A DNA stretch of 64,000 bases. It comes from Paraburkholderia unamae. Lineage in GTDB: Bacteria > Pseudomonadota > Gammaproteobacteria > Burkholderiales > Burkholderiaceae. A program made the translations under genes and the position numbers. The stretch lies in the NCBI RefSeq assembly GCF_003268775.1, contig NZ_QLSU01000016.1:124001-188000 (forward strand), read 5' to 3'. Numbering within the stretch: position 1 is the stretch's first letter; each line of letters starts with the position of its first letter. Positions 60,898 to 64,000 of the stretch are shown here, piece by piece. The notes below the pieces were generated by a model, which saw only the letters and a list, made by a program, of their open reading frames with translations, did no database searches and was not told where the DNA came from.

Positions 60898-60916
60898 CTA
60901 ACCCGTTCGGACGATG
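60898..60916 (+). promoter_or_regulatory. Weaker steroid-regulon motif, site 6 (YCF48/MMPL operon)
   Basis: CTAACCCGTTCGGACGATG on the plus strand, 77 bases before the YCF48-like gene. The C(A/G)GACGATG half is perfect, and the first half keeps TA and the final C. Orientation and distance fit the other sites. Confidence 0.5.
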
Positions 60917-60993
60917 CCGCCCGCCACCAGTCGGAAAGAATGATCCCAAACTGCCGGCCGTGCCGGCCAGCGATTCCAAACCAGGAGACATCG

Positions 60994-62052
60994 ATGCGAT
61001 TAGCGGTTGGCGTCACCGTGGCAGCCATGATAGCGGCAGCCGCGGCTTACGCGATTTCCCCCCGGCACACGCCGCCCCTGAAAGACACGCGCGTGCCGCT
61101 CGCGCGCATGCAACTCGACACGCTCGCGCGCTCGGCCGCCGGCATCGTGGCCGGCGGCGAGCTGGGCCATATCCTCTACTCCGCCGACCAGGGCGCGCAC
61201 TGGCAAAGCGCCCAGCTCCCGGAAGACCGGCACGCGCTCATCAACCAGATTGTCTTCGCCACCGACAACGTCGGCATTGCCGTGGGCCACGAAGGCTGGA
61301 TCCTGCGCACCGAGGACGGCGGCAAGCGCTGGCGCGAAGTGGCCTTCGACGCCAAGGGCAACGGCCCGCTCATGAGCGCGGCGCGCGTTGCGCCGGGACA
61401 CTGGATCGCCGTGGGCGCGTTCGGCCTCATGATGCGCTCCGACGACGACGGCCTGCACTGGCAGCCCTTCACGGTCGAAGGCGTGGGCGACCACCACCTG
61501 AACCGCATTGTCGGCGCGCCGGACGGACGGCACTGGATCATCGTGGGCGAGCGCGGTCTCGTGATGCTCTCGGACGACGCCGGCGCGACCTGGCGCATCG
61601 TGCCGCCGTTCTACAACGGCTCGCTGTACGGCGCCGTGGCGGACCCGGCGGGCGCCGGGAGCTGGCTGGCCTACGGCATGCGCGGCAACGTGTTCCGCTC
61701 GCTTGACGGCGGCCAGAGCTGGACGCGCGCCGAGGCGCCGGGGCCCGTTTCCCTGTTCGGCGACGCGCGCGCGGCCGATGGCGAACTGCTGCTCGCGGGC
61801 CAGGGCGGCATCGTCTTCGGCAGCCGCGACGGCGGCGCACATTTCTCCATGCTGCGCCACGGCACGCGCCTGACCTTCACGGATCTCCTGAGGAGCCCGA
61901 ACGGCTGGCTCATCGCCAGCGACGGCGGCCTGCGCGCCTACTCGCCCGATCTACAGCGCGAGCTTGCCGCGCCCGACGAACAACTCGCCCAACACGCCCA
62001 ACACGCCCAACGCGACACAGCAGACCAACCGACTTCCGGAGCCCGTCAATGA
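60994..62052 (+). CDS. YCF48/BNR-repeat exported protein
   Basis: A 352-residue exported beta-propeller. A signal peptide (RLAVGVTVAAMIAAAAAYAIS) is followed by repeated BNR/YCF48 units with the pattern G-x-I-L-x-S-x-D-x-G-x-x-W (GHILYSADQGAHW, GWILRTEDGGKRW, GLMMRSDDDGLHW, GLVMLSDDAGATW, GNVFRSLDGGQSW). The tail has a Gln/His repeat (AQHAQHAQ). AGGAGA lies 5 bases upstream. The stop overlaps the MMPL start (ATGA). YCF48 plus MMPL pairs recur in proteobacterial steroid and terpenoid clusters, probably as an envelope transport system; that role is inferred. Confidence 0.8.
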   Translation: MRLAVGVTVAAMIAAAAAYAISPRHTPPLKDTRVPLARMQLDTLARSAAGIVAGGELGHILYSADQGAHWQSAQLPEDRHALINQIVFATDNVGIAVGHEGWILRTEDGGKRWREVAFDAKGNGPLMSAARVAPGHWIAVGAFGLMMRSDDDGLHWQPFTVEGVGDHHLNRIVGAPDGRHWIIVGERGLVMLSDDAGATWRIVPPFYNGSLYGAVADPAGAGSWLAYGMRGNVFRSLDGGQSWTRAEAPGPVSLFGDARAADGELLLAGQGGIVFGSRDGGAHFSMLRHGTRLTFTDLLRSPNGWLIASDGGLRAYSPDLQRELAAPDEQLAQHAQHAQRDTADQPTSGARQ

Positions 62053-64000
62053 ACGCCGAACAACCCGACCTCCGGCCCGCCCATAACCCGAGCAGCACCG
62101 GCAACGCCAGCCGCACCGCGCGCGTCATCGACGCGCTCGCGCGCCGCCTGATCGCCTGGCGCACGCCGATTGCCGTGATCTTCCTCGCGGTGACCGTCGC
62201 GCTCGGCTATTCGGCCACGCGCGTGCGGCTCGATCCGGGCTTCAACAAGCTGATCCCGCTCGAACACCCCTACATGAAGGCGTTTCTCGAGGAAGCGAGC
62301 ACCTTCGCGGGCGCCAACCGCATACTCGTGAACGTGCACTGGAAAGGCCAGGGCGATATCTACAACGCCGAATTCATGCGCACGCTGCGCGGCGTGACCG
62401 ACGCGGTGTTCTTCACGCCCGGCGTGAATCGCGCGCAGGTGTACTCGCTGTTCACCTCGAACGTGCGCTACACCGAGATCACCGAAGACGGCTACGTGGG
62501 CGAAGTCGTGATTCCTTCGCGCTTCACCGCCGACGCCCAGGGCCTCGCGGAAGTGCGCTCCAACGTGGCGAAGTCCGGCCAGATCGGCTCGCTCGTCTCG
62601 AACGATCTGAAGTCGGCGATGGTGCGCGCCGATCTGCTCGAAACCGACCCGCAAACCGGCAAGCAGCTCGCCTACGCCGACGTGGCGAAGAAACTCGAAG
62701 CCATTCGCGCGAAGTATTCAAGCCAGGATATCGACATCAACATCGTCGGCTTCGCCAAGATCATTGGCGACGTGATCGACGGCCTCACCACGGTTGTCAC
62801 GTTTTTCGCCATCGCGTTCGGCATTACCGCGCTGCTGCTCTGGCTCTACTCGCGCTCCATTCGCTTGACGCTCGTGGCGCTCGCCGTGGCATTGCTGCCC
62901 GTGGTATGGCTGCTGGGCATTTTGCCGATCATCGGCTTTGGCGTCGATCCGATGTCGGTGCTCGTACCGTTCCTCATTTTCTCGATCGGCGTGTCGCACG
63001 CGGTGCAGATGACCAACGCGTGGAAGCAGGACGTCGCGCGCGGCATGCCCACGCGCGCCGCCGCCGAAAACGCGTTTCGCAAGCTCGCCGTGCCCGGCAC
63101 GCTCGCGCTGCTCACGAATGCGCTCGGCTTTGTCGTCATCATGCTGATCGACATTCCGATCGTGCGTGAACTCGGCCTGACCGCAAGCCTCGGCGTGATG
63201 CTGATGATCATCACCAACAAGATGATGTTGCCGATCATTCTTTCGCATTTGCGCGCCACGCCCGCCCAAACGCAGTCCGCCGCGCGCGAGGGCGCGAGGC
63301 GTGACAAATGGTGGACCGTTTCGGCGCTCGCCGAGCCGGGCCCCGCGCTCGTCACGCTCGTCATCGCGCTCGTGCTGCTCGCCGTGGGCACGCTCTACTC
63401 GCGACACCTGCAAATCGGCGACATCGGCTCGGGTGCGCCCGAGTTGCGCGCCGACTCGCGCTACAACCGCGACAACGCCGCCATCGTCCAGAACTATTCG
63501 ATCGGCATGGACGTGCTCTCGGTCTACGCGACGGTCAAGAACGTGGACGAAGCCTGCCTCGACTGGCACACGATGAGCACCATCGAACGATTCGACCTGT
63601 ATATGCGCGGCGTGGACGGCGTGCAGTCCGTGCGCTCGCTCGCGGGGGCGATGAAACTCATGGCGGCCGGCAACAACGAGGGCAATCCGCATTGGGGCGC
63701 GCTGCCGCGCAGCCCGCGCGCGATGCGCACCGGCGCGCGCGCAGCCAATCCGGAGCTGGGGCTCAATACGGAAGGCTGCAATAATATGGATATCGAAATA
63801 TTCCTGAAAGACCACCAGGGCGCGACGCTCAAGCACGTCGTGGCGGAGGCGAAGAAGTTCATCGCCGCCAATGACGATGCCAATGTGACGTTCAGCCTCG
63901 CGGGCGGCAATGCCGGCGTGGCCGCCGCCACCAACGAAGCGGTCGAGCACGCCGAGGCCGAAATGCTCGCGGCCCTCTTCGGCGCGATCGTGCTGTCGTG
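62049..64000 (+). CDS. MMPL/RND-family transporter (runs off the window)
   Basis: The first 650 residues of an RND-superfamily permease of the MMPL/hopanoid-exporter-like type. Membrane segment 1 (PIAVIFLAVTVALGYSA) is followed by a long periplasmic loop (about 60-225). Segments 2-6 follow (VVTFFAIAFGITALLLWLY, LTLVALAVALLPVVWLLG, VLVPFLIFSIGVSHAVQMTNAW, LALLTNALGFVVIMLID, LGVMLMIITNKMMLPI), then segment 7 (ALVTLVIALVLLAVGTLYS) and the second loop. It is coupled to the YCF48 gene by an ATGA overlap. In steroid clusters such proteins are thought to move sterols or fatty compounds across the envelope. Confidence 0.82.
   Translation, partial: MNAEQPDLRPAHNPSSTGNASRTARVIDALARRLIAWRTPIAVIFLAVTVALGYSATRVRLDPGFNKLIPLEHPYMKAFLEEASTFAGANRILVNVHWKGQGDIYNAEFMRTLRGVTDAVFFTPGVNRAQVYSLFTSNVRYTEITEDGYVGEVVIPSRFTADAQGLAEVRSNVAKSGQIGSLVSNDLKSAMVRADLLETDPQTGKQLAYADVAKKLEAIRAKYSSQDIDINIVGFAKIIGDVIDGLTTVVTFFAIAFGITALLLWLYSRSIRLTLVALAVALLPVVWLLGILPIIGFGVDPMSVLVPFLIFSIGVSHAVQMTNAWKQDVARGMPTRAAAENAFRKLAVPGTLALLTNALGFVVIMLIDIPIVRELGLTASLGVMLMIITNKMMLPIILSHLRATPAQTQSAAREGARRDKWWTVSALAEPGPALVTLVIALVLLAVGTLYSRHLQIGDIGSGAPELRADSRYNRDNAAIVQNYSIGMDVLSVYATVKNVDEACLDWHTMSTIERFDLYMRGVDGVQSVRSLAGAMKLMAAGNNEGNPHWGALPRSPRAMRTGARAANPELGLNTEGCNNMDIEIFLKDHQGATLKHVVAEAKKFIAANDDANVTFSLAGGNAGVAAATNEAVEHAEAEMLAALFGAIVLS

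Overview
The window is GC-rich, densely packed DNA of Burkholderiales type, most likely Paraburkholderia, Caballeronia or Burkholderia. The basis is codon use, LysR-controlled catabolic operons, a hopanoid radical-SAM gene (hpnJ) and a proteobacterial layout of steroid-catabolism genes. The genus is inferred, not proven. I saw no rRNA, tRNA or CRISPR.

Region 1 (1-8450) is small-molecule catabolism. It holds the end of an iron-containing alcohol dehydrogenase gene, an MFS symporter, and a five-gene minus-strand operon (2-hydroxyacid dehydrogenase, RraA-like aldolase, MFS transporter, SMP-30 lactonase, FMN 2-hydroxyacid oxidase). A LysR gene is transcribed divergently from overlapping promoters. 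Region 2 (8451-12629) has two BON-domain envelope proteins, a TPR membrane protein, an HSL-type esterase, a small membrane-anchored or secreted protein and an EamA exporter. Region 3 (13031-19248) is an organosulfur locus: FMN monooxygenase, class II aldolase, thiol dioxygenase and a four-domain rhodanese in one tightly coupled operon, then a LysR gene and a sulfonate-type periplasmic binding protein. Region 4 (19268-25886) has a P-loop kinase, a polysaccharide deacetylase plus GT4 glycosyltransferase pair, hpnJ and small hypothetical genes.

Region 5 (about 26-64 kb) is a large steroid-degradation cluster. It contains A/B-ring genes (3beta/17beta-HSD, two KstD-like flavoproteins, KshB reductase, HsaA, HsaB, HsaC, HsaD, HsaG, HsaF). 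C/D-ring (HIP-CoA) genes are also present (FadD3, two acyl-CoA dehydrogenases, EchA20, IpdA, IpdB, IpdC, IpdF, FadA6, further beta-oxidation enzymes). A side-chain aldolase pair (Ltp2-like plus a DUF35-MaoC fusion) and a bile-acid-like operon (two SDRs, a BaiE-like SnoaL protein, an old yellow enzyme) complete the enzymes, with transporters (MFS, YCF48 plus MMPL). KshA and HsaE are not in the window and no dedicated regulator gene is seen.

Two non-coding signals stand out. First, a 19-bp motif, TTAGTC-N4-C(A/G)-GACGATG, lies 60-108 bp upstream of the first gene of five steroid transcription units, always in the same orientation to the gene. Weaker versions precede two more, so it looks like the operator of a steroid regulon. 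Second, two 526-bp near-palindromic repeats in opposite orientation bracket a 10.5-kb block (an IS30-family element plus fadD3 to hsaB), which could therefore invert.
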